DNA from: Molanna angustata
Taxonomy: Eukaryota > Arthropoda > Insecta > Trichoptera > Molannidae
Assembly (NCBI GenBank): GCA_963576475.1
Contig: OY754978.1
Location: forward strand, 16,340,218 to 16,404,217
Direction: 5' to 3'
DNA length: 64,000 bases
In this document: positions 32,748 through 44,580 of the stretch, piece after piece
Layout: each line of letters begins with the position of its first letter
How positions within the stretch are numbered: position 1 is the stretch's first letter
Notes under the pieces: generated by a model
Databases searched by the model: none
Told to the model about the DNA's origin: nothing
What the model saw: only the letters and a program-made list of their open reading frames with translations
Position numbers and translations under genes: made by a program

Positions 32748-32882
32748 TAATCATGAACACTTCCTTGCACCCTGCGCAAGTGGCGAGAAATGAATTTAAA
32801 TTAATTTCTCCTCTGCTGTGAATCGAACCCAGGAAGCCCGCACAGAAACCGAATGGCTTACCCACTGTGCCAAGGCGGTCTC
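32748..32882 (-). mobile_element. SINE-3 with internal deletion
   Basis: Minus strand: GACCGCCTTGGCACAGTGGG, AAGCCATTCGGTTTCTGTGC, GGGCTTCCTGGGTTCGATTC, CAGCAGAGGAGAAATTAATT, then directly CTCGCCACTTGCGCAGGGTG and CAAGGAAGTG. The block between the tRNA-related part and CTCGCCACTTG (~70 bp in the copy at 17246) is absent. A and B boxes are intact. Confidence 0.8.
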
Positions 32883-35800
32883 TTCGTGAAACGAATGGTC
32901 GGTTTTTAGTCAGGTATTGGTACCGATGCAATATAGACGCTGTCAGTGATCGCATTGTTATATAGATAATTTCACGTGTGCAATATTTGAAGTACTAAAA
33001 TATATTTATAATTAGTGAATTATAATTACTTTTACTGGTGTGTCAAATAAACCTTTAAAAGATCAATTGTGCCTAATTTAAATATACCACAGTTTCTATG
33101 ACCAGACTATCTATATGTATCCTCTCCAATAACTTGCAGCCGTCAAAGCCCTGTTGTTTGCAGCCAAGATGTCACAAGAGTGGGCGCACCTAATTATTGT
33201 AATATTTAAATGATTTCAGTGCTTATAAAATATTTTTTATTTTATCTTGCATCGAAAAATACCAAGTATAAGTATATAAAGAAAACATTGTAGCTTAGTG
33301 ACATTCAATGAACCATTTTTATTAGACCACACAACCTATTCAGGACAATCAGCCCTTCCAAGTTCATTGTGAAATTTTGAAAGAATACCGGTGGATATGG
33401 ATGAAATATTATTATAGTAACATTTTAACAGCGGTGTTTTGGTTTGTTTTATAAGTCGCACAATAACAATACACAAACATCATAATTCCTTTGTTTTGTA
33501 AATGGCTCAAAAATATTCCTATTATTATTTACCGTCAAAGAGACATTAAATTGAAATAGATAGGGTGAAAATCCTCCAACCGATTTATTCTCCCCTTTCG
33601 CCGAAGAGATATTGTGTAGGCACCCTCAGACAATGGTGTTTTGTGCTGTACAGAGGTGAGGAAACTTTGTTGGTAAGCAACCCTCACTTTTTTACCCAAG
33701 TATGATAGGACCTTTTCCTTCCAGGAATTGTTAAGCGAGAAAGGTGTATTGATATAGTAATATGATATTGTCTACAATACAAAAAGACACAAAATTACAT
33801 CACAGTTTTGTCTTTGTATTTCCAAATCTTTTATTACTCGAATAGACACATTGACACTATTCATATTTTGTTAATTGTGAATACTCAAAACAAATATTTG
33901 TTGATGAATATATTTGTTTTCTATTCAGGTTTATATATTGCTTAACAAATGAATGATTTATGATTGTATTTAGTATGTTTTTGACGATTCTAAAGAATGG
34001 TTGTTCAAGGTACTTTTTATGTAGCACAGCTATAAGCCATTGTTTGTATGTTACTGTACGTAGATTAGTTGTTTACATTCAGGAGTAATGTAGATTTTTC
34101 ATAATATGTCACGATGCATTCAGGCATGATATTAATTGCCTTATGTCCATTATTGTTTCTAATTAACATTACTTATTTACTTACTTTTTTTTGGCATTGG
34201 CATATGCTTCTCTACACCATCGGCTGCGTCAACATTCTATCATTTTTTTAAAGGATTTGACATACATAATATGTATAGGTATATAATACACTTCACAGGT
34301 TGTGAAGAAGTCTGGGTAAAGCATGTACTTCGTATAAATGTATTATGGTGTACCAACACTAAAAGTGGTTTTTGAAAATGTATTGTATTTTTATTTATTT
34401 TACATATACACATTGCACGCCCTTAAAATAACATTTATATACTGATTGGTAGATATCTAGTGTTGGCACAGCAAAAATAACCATAGATAAGTGTACAAAT
34501 ATTCATTACACAAACAAATACAAAGGAAGTAGTTAAATATTATTATCTATGTATATTTTCCGGTAAATAATTATAACAGAAGGTACACATTGTAAGAACT
34601 GTTATGTTCCTTTGGTATGTTAAAGAAAACTTCAAACAATAAATTATTTTAATAAAATAGATAATTAATCATAATGTTATATGGATCATTATATTTTGCG
34701 CAGTTTAAACTTGATTGATATCTAGGAATCTTTTCTAATTTATTCAATACACCAAGGAAGAATTTTGAATTCGTATATTGGATAAAATATATCGACTTTG
34801 TATGTAGGTCTAGAATCGACTTTCTTTCAAAATGTTTTGTAAGATTATTATATTCGAGTAAAGCTCCAATAATCTTTATAAGGCAAATTCAAAGGTTTGA
34901 TAAATCATCAAAAGGATGATTGAAAAAGTACAAGGTACATGCCTCAGGATAAACTCTGATTACCACACATTTACGAGTATTTTTGTATGGAAAAGAATAT
35001 CGATTTTATAATTTAAGTAGGTATGTAGTGACACATCATAAAAAATACTTTTTTGATAAATATATACTCGTACTCGTAAAAAAATATTAATTGATTTAAT
35101 CAAATATTGACTGAGTAAAATGACAGCATATATGAAGGTAAAAAAAAACTAATAAATTATTTTTTTCAATGTTTGAAACTGTCCCTTTATGATCTCTATA
35201 ATTCATATATTATTAATAACAAGTTTAACATGAATAAACAAATATGCACACAAGCAATCACGATGTGTTTTTCACCGGGCAAGCAAAAAATTACGAATGC
35301 AACAGTTTCTGAGTTTCTTTTTATTTGTTATGGGAAACAGAGAATTAGAAGTGAAAACATATATGATTATATAAAAACGAGTACAAAAGACCCGATTGTT
35401 AATTTGCAAGTATAAACACACTGCAAATTATAACTGAAAATATTTTAAATACTTTATATTGAGGTATATTAAGGGCTGAACTTTATTTATTTATTTGGAA
35501 AACAAACAAGATACAATATTATAATTAAAGTATATAATATGATACTTAAAAAAAGTATGTTTTCACATAAGAGTATTAAATATACTGTGCCATATTGGAT
35601 GTAAGTGTATATGTGTTTTATGGAATTATTTAGATATGTGTTATATTATTATTTGTATGTATGTGAGATAGATTTTGAATGAATGTAACTGTGGTATGTA
35701 CTATTTATCAAATTGTTGTAATATGTATGTTTTGAAATCTGCTTATGATTTATTTATTTCATAACAACACAAACAAAGAAATCATGGTTAATGTTAGGAA

Positions 35801-36996
35801 AATAACTTTGTGGCGACATTATAAATTATTTATAATATACACTTAACGTAGTTTACACCACTTAACTATGAGTACTAACTTCTACCGGTTTCAAAAACTT
35901 TAAACGTCAGGAAGACTTACGTACTAAAAATTAAAAATAAAATATAGAATTTTGTTAGGTTTAAAGTTGTGGGAGGAGTCAATTTTAGAAAGTAGTGGGG
36001 CGGAACGGTAAACATAAGTGACACTGGGTGGTTCAAAAAAATTTTGTTAGTTATAAAAATATTTTCTATTTTATTAATTAATCGGGAATGTATTTAGAAT
36101 CGGGTTGTTTGGGAAGTTTAATTGGTTATTTATTATACTTTGTTTATTATTAACACTTTTTCTTATTTCTAAAATTTCTAGATCTGCCAATTTAGCAAAT
36201 TAGTATGTATTCTAAACTTTGGTCTTTTCCTTATGTAAGATCATTTTTCTAATCCTCCTGTACTCTGATGTGTCTAAAAGACATTCCAATAGTTACCGAG
36301 TGGAAACAATCTCGGTTTGAAGGATTTTCTCTGGTGTTACCCAAAGAAATCGTTAAACTAAGTCACTTATAATCAGTGGATACCTATAAGATTACGGCCT
36401 CCGAAGGTTTTCCCTTTTATTGCCAGTTTTCTCATTTCCTGCCAGTGGTACTTTGTTATTGCCCCAAGTCAACGGTCTATGGATAAACTTTGGGAAAACT
36501 TTCTGTAAAGGGTGATTGGTGAAGTCTTTAAACGTACATACGCTAGAAACAGTTGCCGATACTAAAATTTCAAACATTGAACGGCCGAGAGCCGACCTAT
36601 CTGTTTCTTCGCAATTTGTTCCAATGAGATTTATATTCCGTACTCTTCATTGACCGTATGGCTGCCAGTTTGTTTGAATGAGTTTTTATGCAAAGTTTTA
36701 CGAAGTTGTCAAACTTTTTTTACCGTTTTTAAATACCGATTTGTATCTGAACTTAGTTCCACATCATAATTAAAACATTATCGTATTTTCACAAGGAATC
36801 ACTTTTCAAGATTAACCAAATAAATTTATTTCAAATAAATATTAAAACAATATACACAATTTAACAATATTTACAGATTATTAATACATACATATTTATG
36901 TATGATCCAAATTCAAAAAAAAATTCTCGTGTGAGCACATTTCACAAAACATATGTACAAACTAACTAAAACTACATCATAATCTAGGTATCAAGA
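32883..36996. other. Four-kilobase stretch without a recognised gene
   Basis: Several subregions were inspected. 33560-33735 (TCTCCCCTTTCGCCGAAGAG, GGCACCCTCAGACAATGGTG) and 36240-36620 (CGGTCTATGGATAAACTTTG, GAACGGCCGAGAGCCGACC) are less AT-rich and unique in the window, but no open frame there is convincing. 34349-34470 has a possible short inverted-repeat pair (TGTACCAACACTA / TAGTGTTGGCACA). Around 35483, a TTTATTTATTTATTTGG tract could be a minus-strand LINE tail. The 80-codon frame at 35173-35415 has no known domain. Confidence 0.45.
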
Positions 36997-37084
36997 TCGG
37001 CCTTCGTGGCTTAGTTGGTTGGATATCCGACTTTTGTGTCAAAGGTCTCTGGTTCGATTCCCGTCGGAGACACAGTTTTTAATT

Positions 37085-37313
37085 TATTTATTTAATATTG
37101 CTTCTCGGGCAATAAACAGGAAGGTGCTATGTCAAATATTTATTTATTATGCATCAAATAATAAGATGCCACATTCTGTAGATTTATAATATTAATCGTC
37201 TCACAAATCCAGACTGAAAACATAATTAAAAATTGTGTCTCCACAGGGAATCGAACCCGGGACCTTAAGATCAGCAGTCAGATACCCAACCAACTTAGCC
37301 ACGAAGGCCTACA
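37085..37313 (-). mobile_element. SINE-1 nested in SINE-1
   Basis: Minus strand: TAGGCCTTCGTGGCTAAGTT, GGTATCTGACTGCTGATCTT, AAGGTCCCGGGTTCGATTCC and CTGTGGAGACACAATTTTTA, then body and an AAATAAATAAA tail at 37085-37095. The candidate target duplication is TTAATT at 37079-37084 and 37314-37319. Full-length. Confidence 0.85.
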
Positions 37314-37425
37314 TTAATTGTGTCATCAGTCTAGTTCTCTAGTTCTGTGCTACGATAAACATCATTATGTCTCCAAAACTTATTATTGGGCGTGTGTTGA
37401 ATATATATTTCAAAAAGTACCTGTT

Positions 37426-37829
37426 AGTTGCCTGAGAAAAATCATACACAAACTGAAATGTACGCTGCGGGCCATGGAGAGACAGATGCTCGGCGTGAAC
37501 CTTCGAGATAAATTAAGAAACGAAGAAATAAGACGCCGAACAAAAGTCACAGTTATTATGGATCGAATTGCAAGGTTGAAGTGGCAATGGGCTGGGCATA
37601 TGGCTCGACAGGGGGATACTAGATGGGCACCCAGAATCCTCCAGTGGAGGCCCTGGACCAAAAATAGAAGTGTCGGAAGACCCCCCAAAAGGTGGTCCGA
37701 TGACATAGTTCAGCAAGCTGGAAGGACCTGGATGCGAAGGGGGAGAGACAGAGACAAATCGAAAAGAATGCCTACATCCAGCAGTGGAGGGAGGAAGGCT
37801 AAAGAAGAAGAAAAAGAAGTTGCCTGAGA
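37426..37829 (+). mobile_element. 5'-truncated RTE-B with 12-bp target duplication
   Basis: The insertion is 37438-37817, flanked by AGTTGCCTGAGA at 37426-37437 and 37818-37829. The open frame reads KCTLRAMERQMLGVNLRDKL, RNEEIRRRTKVTVIMDRIAR, LKWQWAGHMARQGDTRWAPR, ILQWRPWTKNRSVGRPPKRW, SDDIVQQAGRTWMRRGRD. This is the standard RTE-type C-terminus (ERxML, GHxAR, RPWxxxRxxGRPxxRWxDD). The 3' end is AAGAAGAAGAAAAAG. The reverse transcriptase core is missing. The frame is open throughout, so the insertion is relatively young. Confidence 0.9.
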
Positions 37830-38102
37830 GGCTAGGCAAAATAAAATCAAGAAACATACATAATATTTACATTGACATAAAAACAAAAAAAAATGCAAAA
37901 ACTTGACAACCCAAGCCAAAATATAATAAAATCATAAAAAATATAAAAAAAATCACAAAAGCTTAATAATCCTAACGAACGAAATGAAAATTCACACGTT
38001 ACTTAAGATATTTTTTTAATGTTATCATGAATTTATTAAAATTGATATCTGCTAATTTTTTAATTGTACTGGTAAATGAATGTACCAACGAATAATGAAT
38101 TA

Positions 38103-38210
38103 TGATTTTGACCAAATTCTCGTGTTAGGTAAATGAAATCGGTCGTAGCAGAGTTTGAATCCGTGTTCACTCGTTTACCTATCCAGCATACTAGCTTATG
38201 TGTTACCAAA
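38103..38210 (-). mobile_element. Decayed SINE-2-like tRNA head
   Basis: TAGGTAAATGAAATCGGTCG and GCAGAGTTTGAATCCGTGTT...TACCTATCCAGC keep the order of the SINE-2 minus-strand head (GGTGAACGAAATCGGTCGAG, GCAGGATTCGAA). It is heavily mutated. Confidence 0.45.
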
Positions 38211-39361
38211 CTATTAAATTTTGTAAATTATTCTGAAATGTATTGTAATTATTATATGAATAGCATGTTAGTGTTTATTGTTCCACGCAAAAATACGGCA
38301 TATTGATATTCATACAAGAATATAAAATGTGCAAACAATTACTCAATCAAGTCGGATTTAACAGAGCATATTTAAAACTGTATTGAATTTTATATTTTTT
38401 TATTTATATCGATGCTGAATTGATATTTTCGAACCGAAACTTGTTGAGTAGCATTTAATTGTATAGTAGTTGTAAATATTTGCCTTTGGTCCGATATTCG
38501 ACGATCTTCAATATAAACTGTCTATGAAATTGTTAGAACTGCGATAATATTCAATGAAACACAGAGGAAAATATAATTTTTCATTTATATTCGAGAAACT
38601 GAATCGATGAAACATTAAATAATGCTCAGTAAATCTTTTATATTTGATCCATTTTTCTTATCGCCTGATTCGACATAAATTTCACTTTTTCATTATATAT
38701 TCAAAGAACGGTATCAGCAGAAACTAATATTTAAAGAATAGATTCAGCACAGAGATACGACTTGGATTTTCTTTGCATGCAAAGTGCTCCATTGCTCCAA
38801 TTCAAATGTGAAATATAATAGTAATAAGAATTTCCAGTACATAAATCGGTAGTTTATAGCATACCTTATACGTAATGCAATGTAAAATTACAATATTGCA
38901 TTACAGTGTGAGCCAAGAATGGTATGATGAGGCAGTATAATATTTAAACGATGTCGTGTTTCAAGAATTTTCACTTAAGCGCTGCTTTAACAATAAATTA
39001 TAAAAATCATGAGTTTAGATTTCAATATTTGACCGTCGTATTAAGTTGTAATTGACATTTGTACACAAAATTTATTTTCAATCAGTCTATTAATTTTCAA
39101 TGTTATAAACTGTTACTTCACGATAGATACTCAGTCATATAGACTTATGATGAAAACAATTATATATAATTTTTCGTTCTATTTCATTTAGTTCGCAAAC
39201 GTGACTCTCGTTCACCGGTATCCCTCAACGCTGAGAATTGTCAAAATGGTCTAGTCAGGTCTAATTGTTGTCTAATATCCTTTTATGTTATAGGAAAAAT
39301 TTATGTCTTCATTGATATCAACAATACTCCTTATTCCATCCCTATCAATTTTAGAATAACT
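38211..39361. other. AT-rich, no gene recognised
   Basis: No coding signal and no shared repeat. Confidence 0.4.
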
Positions 39362-39560
39362 TAATTGAAACTCTTATCTGGAGTGTGCTGCTGTATGGCC
39401 GTGAAACGTGGGCTATCAGCCGGGAGAATCTGGAAGTCTGACTGCTTTTAAAATGTGGTGCTACAGGAGCACGGCTAGGATCTATTGGTTAGACTACATT
39501 CCAAACGACGTGATACTGAGGAGAGTCAAAGAAACGAGATAACTCCTAAACGGTGTTGCC
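39362..39560 (+). mobile_element. RTE-like LINE C-terminal scrap
   Basis: The plus strand reads LIETLIWSVLLYGRETWAIS then RENLE, followed in another frame by KMWCYRSTARIYWLDYIPND and VILRRVKETR. The order (VWSVLLYGxETW ... EMWCYRRML.I.W.D...N..VL.R) is that of RTE-type LINE proteins. Frameshifted and lacking everything else. Confidence 0.65.
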
Positions 39561-40420
39561 AAATAACGATCCAAGGCATCCAGGTCTACTTGTTACAATC
39601 GTCAAAGGAATAAAGGAAATGAAAGGAATCGCGATACACATTCTGTGGTAATGCAGTCTGCTTGAGGAAGAGCGTAAGTGTTTGCTACTTTCCCTTAGGG
39701 ACCAGCAGAGACCAGTGTGCATGGCTGAGTTTCTGAGTTCCTCCGTTAGCTTTCGAGCTTTCAGGGAATTCGTGTATTCTTGGGCACACAAATGGGAGAT
39801 TTTGAGAGGGGAGCGTCCCGTGCCCTCTAGTGACTTTAATATGTAATGGGTTTCGGTTGGTGTTGCTGATAATGAATGAATTTCGACTGAAGGAACTGAA
39901 CTGATTTTGTGTGCCTGTGTTATCTGTCCTTTTTGAGACTGTCTGTGGTATTTCCTTTCTCTGAATATCTTTTCGCTAGGCTCTCTTCCAAACTTTTATT
40001 CCAACAGAAGTAAAATTGTTATTTTGATTTGTCTGAAATAATTTGTTATTTCTACAGTGTTTCTTTGTGTTTATCTCATTTGCTGATTTTTTTTCTGTAT
40101 TTTATTGTCTATTTACCTAGTAAAGTTGGGATTAAAAAATAAAAAGAAGCATCTGCCCAACCGGGGACTTGGAGGAAAAATTCGATGGGGTGTCTGCACG
40201 TGGCTTGGATGATGGCATTTTATACCATACGAAGGAAAACGTGCACCAACATATGTACGTTATCTGGCGTATGTGCGGACTCGAAAAGGATACTTCATCT
40301 CCTAGAGCGAGTCCGGGTGGTAGAGGGTCCTCTAAAAAAATCGCCAAAGGAATGACAAAGAGCAGAAACTATAGAGGTCACCATATAGACCTTAATATGG
40401 GCCAGTAATCCGTAATAAAG
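39561..40420 (+). other. GC-richer unidentified segment with short open frames
   Basis: It is less AT-rich than its neighbours. A plus-strand frame of ~65 codons at about 39644-39846 reads CSLLEEERKCLLLSLRDQQR, PVCMAEFLSSSVSFRAFREF then VYSWAHKWEILRGERPVPSS. Another at about 40141-40408 contains EEKFDGVSARGLDDG and SSPRASPGGRGSSKK. I recognise neither. They could belong to a LINE's ORF1 or untranslated region, or to a decayed gene. Position next to an RTE-like scrap favours transposon origin. Confidence 0.35.
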
Positions 40421-41694
40421 CTACCGACATATGAAGAGTGCAAACAATTCCTAGGATAGTGATTATGAAGAAAGTCTTCATCCAAGGTAAGTGTTAAAAA
40501 ATATGGATTTTAAAACCGAAATGTGTTCTAAACGTAACGAAATGAACGTTCAGCATTAAAAATCTGTATTAAAGCGCGCATAACCTCAATAGATAAATTA
40601 AAACGTGACATTTTATATCATTTCAATGAGCCATTTTTGATTATCATTTTCCAGGAACGAATTCTACAACCCTCGTTAAAAGATTCTTCTTACACAATAC
40701 AACATAATAAATGACATATTAGATTTAGAAGTATATTATTATGAATGCTGTGAACGTTACTCATTTTTGTTACGTTTTTATTCACGACGACGAACCATTG
40801 GTAATATTCCTAGCAGTTTATCTTATTTTCAAGAAATTGGCGCTATTCCCAATATACGGGATATACAAACGAACAGTAAAGAAAACGTACGCAAAATATT
40901 CCCAACCGGAAGAAACAAAAATGAGATTTTCTTTTTGATCACCAGATATCACAATCGTTAAAAGAAATTACGTATCAATAAATGCCATTTATTCAATTCG
41001 AATGGAATAACATCTGTATTTTATATAGCTTAATTTTGCAAAGGAATTGGAAAATGGAATTATACGAAAATTAATGAATAAATATAACAAAGTATTTTTC
41101 CACGAAATTCGAATACAATGACCAAACGTTTTCGTCGAGGTGAATCGGCATTATCAAGGTCTAAAATGAAACTAAAAAATTTAATCAAAAATCATCCAAT
41201 CATTAAAATTAATTAGTTAAAAAAATAGTTTCATAGAACCATACTTTTCAAGAACCATTAATATATTTTTATTTTTATATAAAATGTCAAGCTAATACAT
41301 ACTTTGAAAGGATATATTATGCAGAGTTGCTAAAATAGCTCATTGTGCAAAATATAAATACCCCTTTAAAATTGTAGAACTTATGCATAACTTAAACTAC
41401 CTTATAAATAAAATTTCTTAAGAAAATATATTTTGCTGTCATGAATCACTTTTTTCGAAGAACAAAAAAACTATGACAAGTTTTTTTTAAATAACTAATT
41501 AAGTTGTAATATTTGCACTTACATATAAAGCTATACATGTTATATTTTATTTTTATTTAGGGTTAATGATATTCAAGCAACTAGACTGACATTTCATAGT
41601 AAAATATTAAGAAATAAGAACTGTGTAAGTTTGATTGACATTATAATTAAATAATACTGATATACAAAAACATTAACTAAGAGATTTAATGTTA
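40421..41694. other. AT-rich, no gene recognised
   Basis: Open frames at 40741-40938 and 40767-40961 overlap in different frames and have no recognisable domain. Confidence 0.4.
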
Positions 41695-42536
41695 TAGGTT
41701 GAACGTGTTAGAAGCTAACCACATCTTCTTTCGGACTGGGGGTTGAGGGGCAGGGGGTTTTGGGTAGGCAGAGGTTTAAAATTTTTACTCGTAGACAATT
41801 CGGAACCCTTTTAAATAAGTAAAGCATTCAATAAAAATGAAAACATCATAAATAACCAAATAAATATATGTAACTTTCCACTATTTTATATGTTTCCGCT
41901 TAGTAGTTTATCACCAAATTATATATAATAAAACGTATACAACACAAGACATCGACATAACTTTCTACCACCTTGGACACGTACTACTTACGGACAAAGA
42001 CATTACAGATATCTTGCTCCAAAAATATTTAATATTATCAATAACGATACATTATCCTCTTCCATGCACAACAATTTCAAGCGTCAGGTAACACTTCGGC
42101 TTATGAATAAGGGCAGACAGGGATCGGAAACAGCACTAACACACATTTTAACTTAAATTTGCACACATACCTATATATATATTGAACATCTAAATTATCT
42201 TACAAATCCAGAAAAAATATATTTTTTTTAGTTATGTAATCTTAATAATATACCCTCAATATCTAACCTTTGACTAAATGCTTTATGAGTACTACCTCAG
42301 AACAGGCATTCAGCCTAGTGAGATAGTAAAATTTCAATTTTTTTATTACGTATACTTTTTATGAAATGTACTGTATTGAAATACGTAAATAAAATAAATA
42401 AATAACTAACCTCTCCCCGCCCTCACCGTACCGTAATTTTTAATAAGTCACACAAACGTTAGCGCGTGCATACATTACGATTTTGTATAAGTTTGTCCGG
42501 AGAAAGAAGCGGTTAGCTTCGAAAACGTTCAACCTA
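41695..42536. mobile_element. Terminal-inverted-repeat element split by a LINE
   Basis: Left end: TAGGTTGAACGTGTTAGAAG, CTAACCACATCTTCTTTCGG. Right end read in reverse complement: TAGGTTGAACGTTTTCGAAG, CTAACCGCTTCTTTCTCCGG. The ~42-bp ends match closely. If the outer TA is the target duplication, the repeats begin GGTTGAACG, as in a Tc1/mariner-type TA insertion. That assignment is tentative. No transposase is visible. A LINE 3' end occupies 41947-42403. Confidence 0.7.
41947..42403 (+). mobile_element. Jockey/CR1-type LINE 3' end
   Basis: The open frame from about 41947 to the stop at 42154 reads HRHNFLPPWTRTTYGQRHYR, YLAPKIFNIINNDTLSSSMH, NNFKRQVTLRLMNKGRQGSE and TALTHILT. RT(T/N)YGQRH...LAPKIxN.I...FKRQ..LRL is the C-terminal signature of jockey/CR1-type LINEs. 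The 3' untranslated region ends AATAAAATAAATAAATAA at 42387-42403. It is 5'-truncated and lies inside the inverted-repeat element 41695-42536. Confidence 0.7.
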
Positions 42537-42539
42537 AAA

Positions 42540-42940
42540 TACTCAAACTCATGGTTAATACAAAGTTATTGTATATATTTTTATTTGATTATAATTTATA
42601 AAAAAATGTCACAAATTAATAACTAAGTTGTATGAAGGTAATTGATGTTGTTTATAATGACGAACTTTCCTCACTTATGGTTCATTTAAACATCGTACGT
42701 TTTCTATTAAAATATTGCCATTCATTTAGCTTCCAGCCGTACATACATCGTTATTTGTCAAGGGTTTTCTTTTGTTAGGTGAGTCCTCGGTTAATTAACA
42801 TCAAAACTTATTTATTATGTTCCATTTAATCTGTATATGTTGTTCTAATTTCATACATAAAACAACTGTTAAATATTTCATATAAAAGGGTTTAAAGTGC
42901 GGGGTCAGTTACGGTATTTATTTTTCATCAAAACATAGTT
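42540..42940. other. No feature recognised
   Basis: AT-rich, without coding signal. Confidence 0.35.
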
Positions 42941-42941
42941 T

Positions 42942-43290
42942 ATTTATTTATTTATTTATGGGACAAATATGTACAGTCTTATAAAAATACAAAAGGAATA
43001 TAATATAAAATAAATAAAAAAACAGACATTTGTCCACAGATGACAATCATAATATACAAGCACACATTACAACGTTAAACAAGTAAGAATATATTCAAAA
43101 TAAATAAAAATATTAATAGAATAAATTAAAATGCTATCAAAAAATTATTGCATGTTTGTCGGTGACGAGAAATAAAGGGAGGAGGAAAATAAAAAGTATG
43201 GGAGAAGGATTAAATGTTGTACAATGATATAATAATAAAAACAAATAAAAAAAATAGGTACTAAAACTAAAAAGTTCACGCCGCTATGCA
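42942..43290 (-). mobile_element. Possible LINE 3' untranslated end
   Basis: It begins TTTATTTATTTATTTATGGG on the plus strand, like the minus-strand tails of the LINE relics at 7803, 27204 and 46518. No coding remnant was found. Confidence 0.35.
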
Positions 43291-43629
43291 TCTATATAGG
43301 TAAGGAGTATTTGTAGTATTTATTGCTAGCAATATCAGAATGTGGTATGTTGCCCGATAGGTTGACATTATTAATGGACAGTGGGGCCAGTTATTGTTAA
43401 TATTATAACTATTTTTAATGGGATATTATATATGAAATAAGGGCTATAATTAATAAATTATCAAAAACATTGCAAATTTTTGTGACCGTATACAGAAACT
43501 GGCATCGTATCATATACATACATAGGCGGCCAGATTCTGAATTTAGGTGGCCAGTTTAATCATTGCATAAATTTGCTTCATAACTTCATACTTCTTTTTT
43601 ACGTGGTATTATCACTATAATATATTATA
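43291..43629. other. No feature recognised
   Basis: AT-rich. No repeat shared elsewhere. Confidence 0.35.
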
Positions 43630-44580
43630 TTTTACTGACTGGCTCCGCTGGACTTGGAAACTCAGAGGCGTGGCGCTTCTTACCATTTGATGTAACGAAA
43701 GTCTTCTGAAATTGGTGAGATTCGGCTTCATCCCCCCGAAGGCCCTATTTCCCCCAGAAACAAGAAACATTAACCGCATCACCATGGAAGCCCTGCTGAA
43801 CTCTTGGCAGGCTCGATGGAGCTCGTGCCCCGTGGGACGAACAACATTCTTGTTTTTCCCTGATGTGAGGACTAGACTTCGTCAATCTTGGGCCGTCCCA
43901 GATTTCTGGACATCTCAGTTTATTACAGGACACGGCAGCTTTAATAGCTACCTTCATTGATTCCGCCTTGTAAACTCGTCCTCATGTCAGTTATGCCATC
44001 ACCCTGACCAAACTTCAGAGCACATTATCTGGGAATGCTCTCGCCCAAATGTGTCCGTGGGCCTCTTCAAGGTCCCATTGGGCATGCGGATTTAGTGGTC
44101 TCTAAGAAGAACTTTACAGCCTTCAAATTGTTTTGTCATGGCTATAGTGCCCTTCTATCTGCTGAATAAAAAAAATGAAATTCCAGAGTGTCCTTGGTCA
44201 ACTCTCTGATGCCCAGTTTTACAGTCACAGGCTTGAAGTACTCTCGCGACAATCCATGTCTGTGAATATTATCTTCACCGACGTTGATTGTTATTTTTTG
44301 CACAATTGTGCCGAGACCACGAGTCTAGAGGAGCTTCTAGAGCTACTCTTCGTGCCATGCATTTTTTTTCATTCATACTAGCGTTCTGTGAAGGGGCCGT
44401 TTCAGTCCCTACAAGCGGAGCGGGTGGAGGTGGGCGTAGCCTATATATTATATTTAAACCTTTTGAATGGTTTTGAAGAATTTAAATAGTTCGTTCTATG
44501 ATGGGGTCGTTTTAAGTCCCCATATGCAGAGCAGGTGGTGGTGTTGTAGCGAAATAAAAATAGTGTTTTATATCATGTGT
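43630..44580 (+). mobile_element. R1/I-type LINE 3' end
   Basis: The frame at 43712-43960 reads RITMEALLNSWQARWSSCPV, GRTTFLFFPDVRTRLRQSWA and FWTSQFITGHGSFNSYLH, then after one stop RLVNSSSCQLCHHPDQTSEH, IIWECSRPN. It contains the W...GR.T..FFP.V block, the QF(I/L)TGHG.F..YL motif and a CxxC-(x)8-H-x4-C zinc-knuckle, as in the C-terminus of R1-clade LINEs. A later frame (44088-44166) gives DLVVSKKNFTAFKLFCHGYS. The 3' region has two imperfect copies of a GC-richer block (44380-44446 and 44488-44553). One stop and frameshifts show decay. Confidence 0.75.

Larger units (their letters stand above)
36997..37850 (+). mobile_element. SINE-1 interrupted by a second SINE-1 and by RTE-B
   Basis: The outer SINE-1 runs ATCGGCCTTCGTGGCTTAGT ... 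CACAGTTTTTAATT (to 37084), is interrupted, resumes at 37314 with TTAATTGTGTCATCAGTCTA, CTTATTATTGGGCGTGTGTT and CCTGTTAGTTGCCTGAGA (to 37437), is interrupted again, and ends after 37830 with a GGCAAAATAAAATC tail. Both inner insertions have target-site duplications. Joining the three outer pieces restores one full-length SINE-1 in normal order. Confidence 0.85.

Noticed and set aside
34349..34470. Short MITE with 13-bp inverted ends TGTACCAACACTA / TAGTGTTGGCACA
   Set aside because: Only 13 bp with one mismatch, no clear flank duplication and no second copy in the window.
36392..36577. Possible exon in a less AT-rich unique region
   Set aside because: 61-codon frame without recognisable domain or convincing splice sites; left unassigned.
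37410..37919. Minus-strand frames of 69-114 codons
   Set aside because: Antisense of the RTE-B C-terminal frame; no motif of their own.
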